A stretch of 53,118 bases of DNA from Ectocarpus siliculosus (taxonomy: Eukaryota; Sar; Phaeophyceae; Ectocarpales; Ectocarpaceae): assembly GCA_000310025.1 (NCBI GenBank), contig FN649751.1:4360675-4413792 (forward strand). Direction: 5' to 3'. Below the pieces are notes generated by a model. The model made no database searches. It was not told the DNA's origin and saw only the letters and a program-made list of their open reading frames with translations. How positions within the stretch are numbered: the stretch's first letter is position 1; each line of letters begins with the position of its first letter. A program made the position numbers and the translations under genes. Positions 1-11,038 of this stretch are shown here, piece by piece.

Positions 1-2
1 AC

Positions 3-122
3 TTTGCTGCCGCCGCGGCCCTCGACGTAGACCGCCCAGCAGACCTGGCCGCCCCCCGCGCACCAGTCCGCCCTCTTCCTGCCGTTCGCCCTTGGCGCGA
101 CCTCGTTTCAATAGCCATCTAA
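3..122 (+). CDS. Possible 3' end of a coding exon (partial, cut by window edge)
   Basis: The first 120 bases are much richer in GC than the following DNA. One frame is open from base 3 to a TAA ending at 122, giving about 39 codons rich in Ala, Pro, Arg and Leu. This could be the C-terminal end of a gene that begins outside the window. No domain is recognisable and another frame is also partly open, so this rests only on composition and an open frame. Confidence 0.22.
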   Translation, partial: FAAAAALDVDRPADLAAPRAPVRPLPAVRPWRDLVSIAI

Positions 123-239
123 AGCGGTTACAACATGCACGACCCGCGGTTTCGGAATGCTCAACATTTTGTTGCCTCACAAAATGACTGGTGAACGTGT
201 GTGTACATGCAGTTGTTTCGACACATGCTCGACTGCGAG

Positions 240-1660
240 AATCGCCCAAGGCGACACCTCGAGGGGTACTGCTGTTGTGGCAACAAGCTCACCAACCACG
301 TCCGTCACACACCATTGATGTGTGTGGTTCCGGCATATACCCTGTCTGCGTGGATCGCTCCTCAAGCGACAACCCTGGTGCGTAATGCTGTTAACAACAA
401 GCCTACCAACCACATGCGACACACACTATTTATGTGTGTGGTTCCGGCCACAGGTACTCTGTATTTATGCGTGAATCGCTCCTCGAGCAACAACCTTGAT
501 AAGTAGCGCTGTTTAACAAACAAGCCTACCCACCACGGCCGCCACACACTATCTATGTGTGTGGTCCCGGCATTTATGCCCTCTCTACACAAGCGTGAAT
601 TGCCTCGCAGGCAACAACCCCGGTAAATGGCACAGTTGGAACAACGAGCCCCCGCCCACGGCCGCCACACACTATTTATGTGTGTGGTCCCGGCATGTGT
701 ACTCTGTATTTATGCGTGAATCGCTCCTCGAGCAACAACCTTGGTAAGTAGCGCTGTTTAACAAACAAGCCTACCCACCACGGCCGCCACACACTATTTA
801 TGTGTGTGGTTCCGGCATGTGTACTCTGTATTTATGCGTGAATCGCTCCTCGAGCAACAACCTTGGTAAGTAGCGCTGTTTAACAAACAAGCCTACCCAC
901 CACGGCCGCCACACACTATTGATGTGTGTGGTCCCGGCATTCATGCCCTCTGTGCACAAGCGTGAATTGCCTCTCGAGCAACAACCTTGGTGAGTAGCGC
1001 TGTTGGAACAACAAGCCCACCCACCACGGCCGCCACACACTATTGATGTGTGTGGTCCCGGCATATGTACTCTGTATTTATTCGTGGATCGCTCCTCGAG
1101 CAACAACCCTGGTAAGTAGCGCTGTTTAACAAACAAGTCACCCACCACGGCCGCCACCCACTATCTATGTGTGTGGTCCCGGCATATGTACTCTGTATTT
1201 ATGCGTGAATTGCTCCTTGAGCAACAACCCTGGTAAGTAGCGATGTTTAACAAACAAGCCTGCCACCCACGGCCGCCACCACTCTGGATGTGTGTGGATC
1301 CGGTACAGTATGTGCACTCTGTATGTACGCGCCACACCCTATGTATGCGTGTGGTTCCGGCATGGATCTCGGTGTCGTGAATTATATGTGGCACTATTGA
1401 TAATCAAACGTTTCCACCATCACAGCCGCCGCGCACTATTTGTGTGTGTGGACCCTGCATTACTGTAACTCTATTTCGTAATGCCTGTGGAGCGTAGGGT
1501 AATTGCCCGAGTTTAACATCCCTTACTAGGTATGTATCACTGTTGACAATCGCTCCCCCCCTCCCTTACCACCGCCGCCAAACACTTTTTATGTGTTTTG
1601 GTTCCGGCAGATTTGTATCTGCGTGAATTGCGCTAGACGACAACCCTGGTAAGCGGCGCG
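240..1660. repeat. Satellite/minisatellite array with about 122-bp period
   Basis: A core containing GCCGCCACACACTAT followed by TGTGTGTGGTCCCGGCAT recurs at about 539, 661, 783, 905, 1029, 1150 and 1272, spaced 121-124 bp. Degraded units lie on both sides (near 302 and 415, and near 1427 and 1572). Each unit also carries a CTCCTCGAGCAACAACC segment. The core is an inverted repeat (CACACAC, short AT loop, GTGTGTG) that could form a hairpin. Several frames stay open across the array, but this follows from the periodicity and I do not read it as coding. Confidence 0.9.
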
Positions 1661-3572
1661 TATCTGAGACCAAATGTGAACCAGATGATTCCATGTTACG
1701 CATTGTACTGCTACTCAGAGCCTCTGTGAGTCGGATTCATGACTTCCAGCATAATGCATATGCATGTTGTATGCACATCCACAACGACCATCAATTGGTT
1801 TTACCAAACAGCAATTGGTTTGTATACGTGCGCTGCTGGGCTGTGATCATTTCATGCATGCAATTATGTCGTATGCCAGATGATCCGTATATCTCAGCTG
1901 ATATGTCTCGGCATGGTATCAGTACACAGCAGCCCATCATCCAGCATGCCGCACCGAACCAAGGACCCTGGTGATACAGTAGCGTACTTTGAACAAGTAA
2001 ACAACCAAAAAAACAATTGTTTCCATGTGTTGCCTCGTGATATTTCGGTGTGTTGCCCTCGTAATTGACATCCATCTCAGCTTGCATGCACTGTGCCGTG
2101 TATCCGCGACCATCTCTGCGCCGTAATGGCTACGTGCCTGCGAGGACACCGGTCGCGTTTTGTACGTCAGCTGGCGAATTGGCGTGTGCCTCCATGTATG
2201 CACCCATGCTCAAATTAAAATTCCCGCCGCCTGCGATCACCCCAGCAACCCAACGGCAGAGGTGGAACAATCGCGACTGGATCGCTACCAGTATTACACC
2301 CAACGTGCATCGGATCCTATCGACCCACACATATCGACCCACTCGTACCGTTCAGTGGTGTGCACACGCGTCGGTACTCCCGGCGTTCCTCTAGCACCGC
2401 GATGGAGCAGCGCTCTCCCTCGTACAACTGCTGCTGCTGTTGGGCGGCCCTCTCGGGTCCCCACGGCTCGCTGATTGAAAGACCAAACTTGTTTGCCGCT
2501 CCTCCAGCTGGCAAACCACTCGAAGCCCTCACAGTGTCCACCTCGCTCCTTGTCTCTGCGTTGCTCTCTCTAGACTAGTCCTCGTAAGACTTTGTGTGAA
2601 CACCTAGCTTCGATAGAGTGCCGAGGTGGTGGCTACTCCCCTGCTCCCGCTTGGGAGGGGACCCCGTATTTCCGTAGCAATTTATGCATACCCTAACAAC
2701 GACGTTACAAATTCGACTACTTTCAATAAACCTTGATTTGTTTCCGTCTGCTCCTACAACAAATCTCCCCTTTACTGTTCTCCTCTTGTCGGGCCTTCCA
2801 TGTGCAACATAGGTGTTTGTGATAGCCCAGCATTGGGGAGATGGATACTTCCATTTCCTGGTAGAAAGCCTACCCCGGATTACGGTCATGCTGGACATCC
2901 TTCGGGGAAACCCCGACATCAAGGTAGTTTCGTTGGTGTTCTGACATGGATTCATTAGCAGAATTGTGCACGTGAGATATCAATTCCCCCCTCACGCATG
3001 CAAGCGATGCCTTGCGCTCAACAGCTATGTATTTTCCCGGTTGCGGATAAACGACAGCTGGAAAATTCAGTAGTGAGTGGTTAGTGTGACGGCATAGCTG
3101 GCCGGAAACAACGGTTTTGTTGTGCACTGGTCATACGGTCGGTCATGTTGATTGGGGCACACATACGATTCAGTGGCAAGTGTGGTTGTATGGGGCAAGG
3201 AAGTGTATTGAGCTTGATAGTTGAGCTTGAAAACAACGAGCTGTCCTCGACAAAATTCTGTTGACAATTCTAGAATGCTAGAGTTGTCCAACGTTAAACA
3301 CAGATGAATTCCAGGATGTCCGGAGTCCTGAACAACATGTCGTCGTGATTTTACCACTGTATGAGTGGATTTTCTGGGCTCGCTGACGTCGCGTCCTTAC
3401 CACCTTCGGCTAAACCTGCCGTTCATTACTTAACGTAGCTTGACCTCTTGCCTTCGCGATGAGTTTTCGATTCCACTATCTACGGAGATCGACATAGGTC
3501 AGGCACTGAATTGTACGTGGTGTTATTGCTAGCGTTTCGAGCGAAATTGAAACAGGAACGGATATGATATGA
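1661..3572. other. No recognised gene
   Basis: Between the satellite and the first recognisable GT61 exon I see only short overlapping open frames without domain similarity. The missing 5' exons of the GT61 gene (membrane anchor and N-terminal part) should lie here or in introns, but I could not identify them. Confidence 0.5.
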
Positions 3573-6500
3573 TCCCCGAATGTCTTGTCTCACCGCGACC
3601 CATCGCTTGTCAACCGTGGTTTTCTGCTGAGGGGGCGGAAGATTGCAGTGCATGCCCCAAACAAGAACCACCAAAGCCGCAGAGGATACATGAACCAGTT
3701 CATGGAGCTGCTTGGGGTGGACAGAAGCCGTCTCGTGTTTGTTCAAAATGAGGTTCGTTCAGGGATCCCTATGACGAGCGGCTGCGTTTAGGAAATAAAA
3801 CGACACGACCTTCGTGATGCGCCGTGTACTCATAGGTGCAACGTGGTAGACTTTTCGGATGTCAAACATGGAATACAGAGACAGCGTAGTTCACCTGAGA
3901 TCTGGCACAGGGTGGTGGTAGTGTAGTACCGCGTGAGCTGCTTCGTGCCCACCAGCACTACAACAAGATGTCATACAGTTATCCTTGAAGCGTTTGACAA
4001 GCGACGGGTTGATGTACCTTGCCTTGAAGCCGAATGCCGCTAACAGCTGCTGGGTGTGTTTCAAGACCGTTCTCAATTTCCCATATTCAAGATTATATTT
4101 CTGTACAAAAGTGCCTTGCTGATTTGGAGAGAGACAGACAGAGAGAGAGAGAGAGAGATCAGGGAATATTTTCCGTCGGAGATAAATATCAGAATGGGAT
4201 GGCGATAACGCAACATCGAATCAAGCACATCGGTTTTGAAATCCATTCACTAGTCCTATTGAAGAGAACAGAGCTAGTTTCTCTGCGAAACCAGGACGAA
4301 GTGGATGGAGCCTTGTTCGGGCACACCAGATAGTGTCCCGACCAGAAAAGCTCGAAACGCAATGTACTTCTCCGGTTAATCCGCGAGGCGGGGTAGTAGT
4401 TTCTGTGGATATGCGTCCAATCAATGATAGATGACAAACCTCTACATGCTCGAACTATCCCCGCATTTCCTATCCCCACGTTGTCCATTTGGGTCTCGAT
4501 ACTGGTTAGCTCTGTGTCAGCGGTAACCAACGTCGATAGTCACAGTACTGACGCAATGAGGCAGAGGTGGGGATTATCAAGGTACTTTCTACCTCCCCGC
4601 CGCCTCGTCGTGGTCGTGACATTTTTCTACGTCTGTGAACGCGTTTTCGGCGGTATTCCTCTTCCAGATTCATGCGGATCTCGCTATTCTCCCCAGCTCA
4701 ACAGCATGCGGCAGCCCAGACACCCAATTGGTTAACATGCTCAGGCACGCTCTCTTGCAGGTGGGTGCTCAAGGGCATGTAGGTTACATACACGGTGGCG
4801 TGAAGAGTACAGGGGAACACAGGGAATGGACATAGCCTGGTGGTGTTATAGAGGGATGCATACCATCACATCACGGTTGCACAAGGTTCCAATCGGGTCA
4901 ACATTTGGAAATAGTCAAACAAAACCCGTAGGGATAACAGCTATTTAGTGCGCGTGCCTTCCTTTCTCATGGAATCTTCGTCCCGCGATACTGATCCAGA
5001 ATGTGCTATCCCAGTCGCCCCGGTGGTCTAGTTGGTATCCTCGAAACCTTCTAGAGGTCAGGTCAGGGGTTCGAATCCCGGCGTAAGCGAGCTTTTCTTG
5101 CAAAGTGAGTTTTTCTCTCGCTTCCGCTTCTGGCCTAGTGGATAGCGCTAGTTCGTGTGTACACAGAGGGAAGAGAGTGCTGAACTCTACTCGCATTAAA
5201 AATCGAAGGCAAAGTACCGCAGGAGGGCAAGGTAGAGAGGGTCTCTTCTGTGTGACCACGGGTTGGAGTAAACGGCACTAGTGCTGTGAGCGCTGATTTG
5301 AAGTGAAGACAAAAAAAAAAAAAAAACGAAGAACCTCTTATATTCTCGTCGCTGCGCAGGCTGACTTTCCTACTTCTTGTTACAGGCGATGTACCCGAGT
5401 ACGGGAGGAGTCCCTCCTCGACTTCCCCGCCCGCAGATTGTGCTTATCGTGCGCACGAAAAAGCGGGGACTTAACAACAACAACAAGGTCTGTGTTTGTT
5501 GTTGTTGTTGTTGTTGTTGTATTGTTGTTGTTGTTGATGTTGTGGTCATTGTTATTGTCTTCGTGTCAGGCACATCTTCTGATGTTTTGTCGTCCTTAAG
5601 GCCGGGATTGGTTGAACTGTATTTTTTTCTCTCGTCGCGCCCGACCAAGTTACGAACAAGTCTCTTCCTCGGCGGCCTGCGGCCGATACTCAACATTGAT
5701 TCAATCCGGTCTCCTCGACTATTAATAGGAAGAGGGCCATTAGTCGAGGTTGCGATATGTAGTTTTCCGTCGTTCGCATGTTTTCTCATATCGCAATATA
5801 CGAATGCATACACAAACACGAGGTGAGCACAATATGTCGTGCAAACGCAGCAATAGTGCGCCCTGCTTCATTATAATCCGAGGATAGCGTGCGTGGGATG
5901 TCCTACATTTGTTTGTGGGACCCTAGTGTATTTCAGATTCCGAGCGACTGGCGAGATTCACTGTTTCAGTCTCACGTATTCCGTCTCTTCGTTCCGTGTT
6001 GTCGAACATGGTCTACCTTTCGACGGTGGTGTTCCTTCGACTTAGAAAAAGGGTTTATTATTTTTGGTAAGGTCCTGGAATCTCGAAACCTAGTGGTGAT
6101 TCCATTTCCTTCACACAAACTAAAGCTCTTTCATCTTCGCTTCCAATAAGAATGAAAAAACGCCATGGCGAAGATGTAGCCCACTCAAAGCATTTGCCGA
6201 TTTGATGTACTCGGCGTGAGCAAACCCGTGCTTTCCCGCTCTTGATTGTTGTCAGAGAAAATGGAGACGAGAAATGAGCAGGGCTGCAACCTCCGTATTA
6301 TCCCAATGCCAAGCTGCAGCATTTTCTACACGCGAGTGAAACGATCATATTGCCCATTCGCTTAATGCTACACGTCAAGCCCATAGAGTGGACTAAAGTC
6401 TGCCTCACTAGACTATCGTGCCACCATTGTGTTTTTTTCGACCCATTTTTAAGGTCCGCGAGGCGCTACGGCAACACTTTCCGAGCTACGACATTGTGGA

Positions 6501-6990
6501 GTTTTTCGGTACCGGGCCTATCCTATCGCAGCTCCAGACATTTGCCACAGCGTCCCTGATCGTGGCTCCCCACGGGGCTGGTCTGTCCAACATGGTCGTC
6601 TCGCCTTTACATACGCCAATTCTGGAGATCGGCCCACCAGAGTGCTCAGCGTGCTACTTAAACCTCGCAGTGAAGGTGCGTCGTACCGTACTGGTGCCTT
6701 CACGTTCTTGTCTCGTGCACGTGCTTGCTGCGTGAGACGTTTTGGGTACGAACAAATTTGTGGCACATCTTGGTAGACTGCTGGTAGTGGGGGTATTCTT
6801 CGGGGCGCACACGCTCTGAAATTGGCAGCACATGCCCAACGACGTCGTCCTGACGCCTCAACTGCAACTCCAATGGCTCTGGCAGCTTCAGCATATTTAC
6901 GCGAGGCATCCCGCAAGCACCACATGGAACAAGCACTGCGAGAGCAAGTATGAGCCAAGCGTCCCGGAAATTATTGTTCTCGTCAGGTGA
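3573..6990 (+). CDS. GT61-family (DUF563/EOGT-like) glycosyltransferase; 5' end not found, one exon frameshifted
   Basis: Exons read by eye are up to 3752, 4668-4760, 6221-6294, 6454-6675 and 6829-6990 (TGA). All junctions fit phase 0. The order matches GT61 proteins: a segment with LGVDRSRLVFVQNE, then the ACGSP-containing segment, then LLIVVRENGDE, then the hallmark block (FPSYDIVEF, then VAPHGAGLSNMV and PILEIGP). GT61 enzymes are Golgi type II membrane transferases (xylosyl-, arabinosyl- or GlcNAc-transferases); the donor and acceptor cannot be told from sequence. No N-terminal anchor exon was recognised upstream. The 6221-6294 exon is 74 nt and meets a TGA at 6275, whereas 75 nt would keep frame, so the gene may be a recent pseudogene or the base may be a sequence error. 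The last exon is the least certain, since a GTGAGC donor overlaps its stop. The 4761-6220 intron holds a SINE and a GTT microsatellite. Confidence 0.72.
4141..4158. repeat. (GA)n microsatellite
   Basis: Nine perfect GA units follow a short imperfect GAGACAGACA stretch. The tract lies inside the first resolved intron of the GT61 gene. Confidence 0.85.
5014..5326 (+). mobile_element. tRNA-derived SINE, full-length copy with poly(A) tail
   Basis: The 5' part resembles a tRNA: an A-box-like TGGTCTAGTTGG and a perfect B box GGTTCGAATCC about 30 nt later. A unique body follows, then a tail region with TGTGTGACCACGGGTTGG, ending TTGAAGTGAAGAC and 16 A residues. A second copy is in reverse at 23328-23649 and degenerate or partial copies lie elsewhere in the window. 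It sits in an intron of the GT61 gene. No clear target-site duplication was seen for this copy. Confidence 0.88.
5472..5537. repeat. (AAC)n then (TTG)n microsatellite pair
   Basis: Short AAC repeats at about 5473-5486 are followed by a long TTG tract (about 5496-5535), making an inverted-complementary pair that could fold back. The poly-Val and poly-Gln open frames here come from the repeat and are not genes. Confidence 0.9.
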
Positions 6991-9900
6991 GCGTAAGCCA
7001 TGTGTACAAGGCACATGGTAATTTTTCCTTCGTGTCAGCAATTGAAAGGAAGAAAAACATCGCCTCTGTCCCTCCACATTACCAATGATGGCTGGACTTC
7101 AATAACACGGGCCATGGCGGATCGTTCGTTCATCGGGGGCTATTTGTCCCGCGCTGGGGTTTCATGGCGAGAACCGCTGCCTGCTCGAGAGGCGTCCTGC
7201 ATAGATACTATCAAATGCGTAAGTTGACGGGTGTAGAATTCATTAAGGCAGAGACCACCCGCTTGCCCCGAGGGTGCAGCGGCCACCACTTGAAAGCGAC
7301 TGCTACAAATTCTTCCCTTGAAACTGGGCAATCCACTTGACGATGTTTGATTGACAGTGTCTTGATTTCACCGAGATGAGATATCTTGTATCCGGTAGCT
7401 CATACACCCACGCCATCAAATGTAGTCCACGCTAGACGCCATCAGGTGTTTGACGTGACCCGAGTAGTCGCGTTTTAGGCCGATAGACATGGTCATTACA
7501 GAACGGAAACGCAGTTGAAAGAGAGATTCCTCTAAGAAACAAATCCCAAATGTTCACGCAGCAAAAAAGAATAGGGCTACAGTATCAAACGAGGATGAAC
7601 CTTGGCCACAACAAAGAGAACGCCCCATCAAGGGACAGGAGCGATCGACAACCCAATACACAAGGACCATAGCTAGGGCAATGTGTCAAATAAGAAATTT
7701 TACCACCCCCCTATGCTACCCGACCCAGTAGTTAAGTTGCCGTCAGAGTCAAGGGAAGTAGTGACCATTGGGGCATGGATGCTGCTAGAACGTGGACCAC
7801 GAGGAGGGAGTCGGCAAGTCCAGGAGGGTTACAACCCCCAACCAGTGTTCGCCCCACCAAGGGTTCGGATTCATGCCGATATTGCTTGGTGTGCTGTATT
7901 CACCAAGAACATGAAAAATCAGCACGATACGACAACCAACTCCTTCGAAGATGATGGACGACGTCCGCTGGCTCTTCGCCCCACAATATGGAACTGAGCC
8001 TCTACCCGATATTTACGTTTCGTAACTGCGGACCCATGCTATACTTCACCATGAGATCTCCCATTGTTTTGGTTATTTCGTACCAGCAACGAAACTAAGC
8101 CCTACGGCACGCCACGTATCGTTCTGCCTCGCCGCCCCTCTACCCGTGGCCATTGGATCGTAATGAGCAGAGGCCTCATCCAAGGGAAGCACCAGGCCGA
8201 CAATGATCCCCCAAAGACCGTCACATAGAATGTGGGGGGTTGGCGATTGATCCTTCCCGGAAAATCCCATGCGGCGGAAATAGTGGCAGAGATTGTTTCC
8301 AAGACTACTCAGCAACCGACGTTACGGAATCGCGGCGTACTGCTGGTGACCTGGGCGTTCGAAGAGGTCGCTGTCAAGCAAGAAACCCAGAAACAAGGAC
8401 ATCGGCATGGGTCGTTTGGGTGGTTTGAGACGCCAGGGAGGAGTGAAATGTCGAGTTGTGTGCCCCGCGAGGACGTGTATTATGTTGGGAAAGGCTTTTG
8501 AGCCTGTTGAGCCCAGCGCGGAACATCCAGACAGAGGAGCCCTCCTACATGGATCTTGTACGGGAGGGTGGAGGGAGATGCGCGCACTTGGCGAACATTA
8601 ACTATCCAGGGTGGTCGAAGCAGGACCTAAGGCGTATGCATTGGCCCCGACCGTACGATAGAAAGCAGGATGCGATTTTATGGTGCTGTGTTATTTTCAG
8701 CTCTCGCTGCGATTTGAAACCTCTGCGTAGCCCTTCGATCACATTTCGTTTTTGTATTAAAGTTGCCGTATTCGATACTCGTATCGTTAGGAGCTAGGGG
8801 GTATCTGGTTCTGTGTAGCCAGATATACATGTAGTTCAAGAGATTCCGTCGCGACAAGAAAACCGATCGACGGTGCTAGTTGACTTGTACACAGTCGTCG
8901 TTCTTCGCGTGGTCGATAACTTCAAGGGACGCTTGATCGGTTTTTTCGGTGTTGTGTTGTAAGATATATTTCGCGTATTCACCAAGTGAGGCTTGTTTCA
9001 ATGAACGTACGTTGTCGCGAGAGGGAGAGAAAGGTCAATGCACGAGGACGAGTACCGCATGCAATGGCACACAGCACACAACGGTCCCGGTGTCATCACC
9101 GTATTCCTCCTCCCCACACCAACAGCACTGCGACAAGCGGCAGCTGTCAAAGCTGACTGGTAATCCAGTGGTGATCGTGCTTTTCAACAAGAGTTATACC
9201 AGGAGTGCCTCTCGCCGTTAAGCCACGAAATCGGAGTTCATCCCCAGGGTTGCCATCCCTGTGATAGGCGCTGTCTTGCCCGGAGATGACGTCGGTACAA
9301 GAGGGTCATCAACAAAGCCAGTTTCCTTAGAAGGCATGAAGAAACCAATTTGTCTTTGTCGCGGGAGAGACTACCCCGGACCCTATTCTACTAAAAAAAT
9401 ACGATGACCCGAGGAGAGACTCGAACTCCAGGCTAACAACGCTGATGGAAGGGATGGCAGCCTCTTGGAGTGGACTCCGAGTTCGTAGCGAAATCAGATC
9501 GACAGACTCCGGCAATACGTATTGTTGCAAAACACGTTGCAAAACACGGTGACCACTGAAGTACCAATCCAAACCAATCCAGTGGTCACTGTGCTTTCAA
9601 CAAAACAGAAGAGGGGAAGTTAAATGCCGTTGTCATGACAATAAATGATGCATTACGCGGGTGATGTCATGAAAGTGATATGCAATGGACAATGGTCGCG
9701 TACTCACGGTTTCGCACACTCTCCCTGACGGGAAAGAAGAATTGATTATGTCCTAAGCAGGATGAGCATGCCATCCACGGGTGCACGGATATGAGATACC
9801 GGTGTGTTTCGAAAGAAAAAGGGCGATACATTGTCGTCGAGATGATTAGATTGCGCTTTCGCGGGGCAGGTGGTAGAGGTGTACCCCGAACGTCTTCTTA

Positions 9901-11038
9901 GACGCAAACACACCCACCATGTTGGAGAGATTGCACGGAGTTTCTATTTCGTGGCAGACAGAAAACATAAAAACGCACAATTTTGGTCGAGATCGGAACA
10001 ATGTTGTTGTCGGGATCACCAGTTGCATGTTTGTTTGTGGTTTGCGAGTTTGCGCGTTTCGAGGTCGAGACGGCCGAGCACCGGCACAGGAAAACGTGAA
10101 CGCAGAAAGCACCAACTACGCTCAAGCTTGTTAAGGGCGCGTACAGTAGTGCAAGACTTCCGATGGAATGATTTCTCGCGCTCTTGAGGTCGGTTAAACA
10201 ATTAGGCAAGCGTGGTTCTGAGCTTCCGACGGTGATCAGGACTGACAGACCGGCAGGTACACAGACAAACACACGGTTACCTGCTGGGATTTAGGAACGA
10301 TGAAATCTCTTAGAGAGGAAACCTTGGAAAAAAGAAAATCCTGGCCAAATGTCTATTTAGCTAGGGTGGGGGTCAAGACACGCCCGCTCATTCGTGAACA
10401 CTCATGTACACTCAACGCGAATGGAAACGGCGCGGTCGAGAGCTTTGGTTGTACTGACCGGTCTGTATTTTCACCTTCTTTATTGTGGAGCAATAAGTCG
10501 GCCACGAGCGAGAGGTGTGCGATAACTTGCATCGTCATGAGGAGTAGTACAGTACGTCTGCCTCACAACATCGCCAAACGCCTCCCCGGCGGGACGCCAT
10601 CGAAACAGAGTACTACCTACAGGCAGGCTTGAAGGAGAAAAGATCTTACCTTTCCCCGTATGACACATCAAAGTCCAAGCGACTGTTCGACCGTATTTTG
10701 GAGGGGGTGAAACAAAGGAGTGAGGACGGACGTGATAACGATTGGAACGTATGTAGACAATCCATCTATCTGGGCTCTCCAAAGCACGGCCGCGTTCGCC
10801 CCCCGACATATTCTCATTCACACAGATTGAGTGTTTGAGATGGAAAGTTCGAGCAACCGGCACAGCAACGGTCAGAACCTACACAACAAGGGCGACAGCA
10901 CCTGTTGGTGAATATACGAACGGTTGTGAGACCGAAACGTCAAAAACGTTCACCCCGTATCCATCGTATCCTTGAACCATGCCACACGCGTTTCCACAAC
11001 AGCAGGTATTGAATGCAGTACGTCACGACTTGATACGG
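6991..11038. other. Gene-poor interval, nothing recognised
   Basis: About 4 kb between the end of the GT61 gene and the 3' end of SGNH-like gene A. Open frames here are up to about 130 codons, overlap on both strands and show no motif I recognise. The 7.68-8.6 kb part has somewhat longer plus-strand open frames that could be remnants of a decayed element, but no reverse transcriptase, integrase or transposase signature is visible. Confidence 0.45.

Noticed and set aside
177-1394. Several overlapping open frames of 80-120 codons on both strands
   Set aside because: They follow the 122-bp satellite period and encode the repeat; no domain.
5018-5091. Possible functional tRNA gene
   Set aside because: The A and B boxes are present, but the acceptor stem does not pair convincingly and the unit continues into a SINE body with a poly(A) tail.
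5370-5826. Two 149-codon open frames on opposite strands
   Set aside because: Both consist of a GTT/AAC microsatellite translated as poly-Val or poly-Gln/Thr with flanks of no known family.
6700-7077. 125-codon open frame on the minus strand overlapping the GT61 3' end
   Set aside because: It lies opposite the last proposed GT61 exon; the neighbouring GT61 exons are all on the plus strand.
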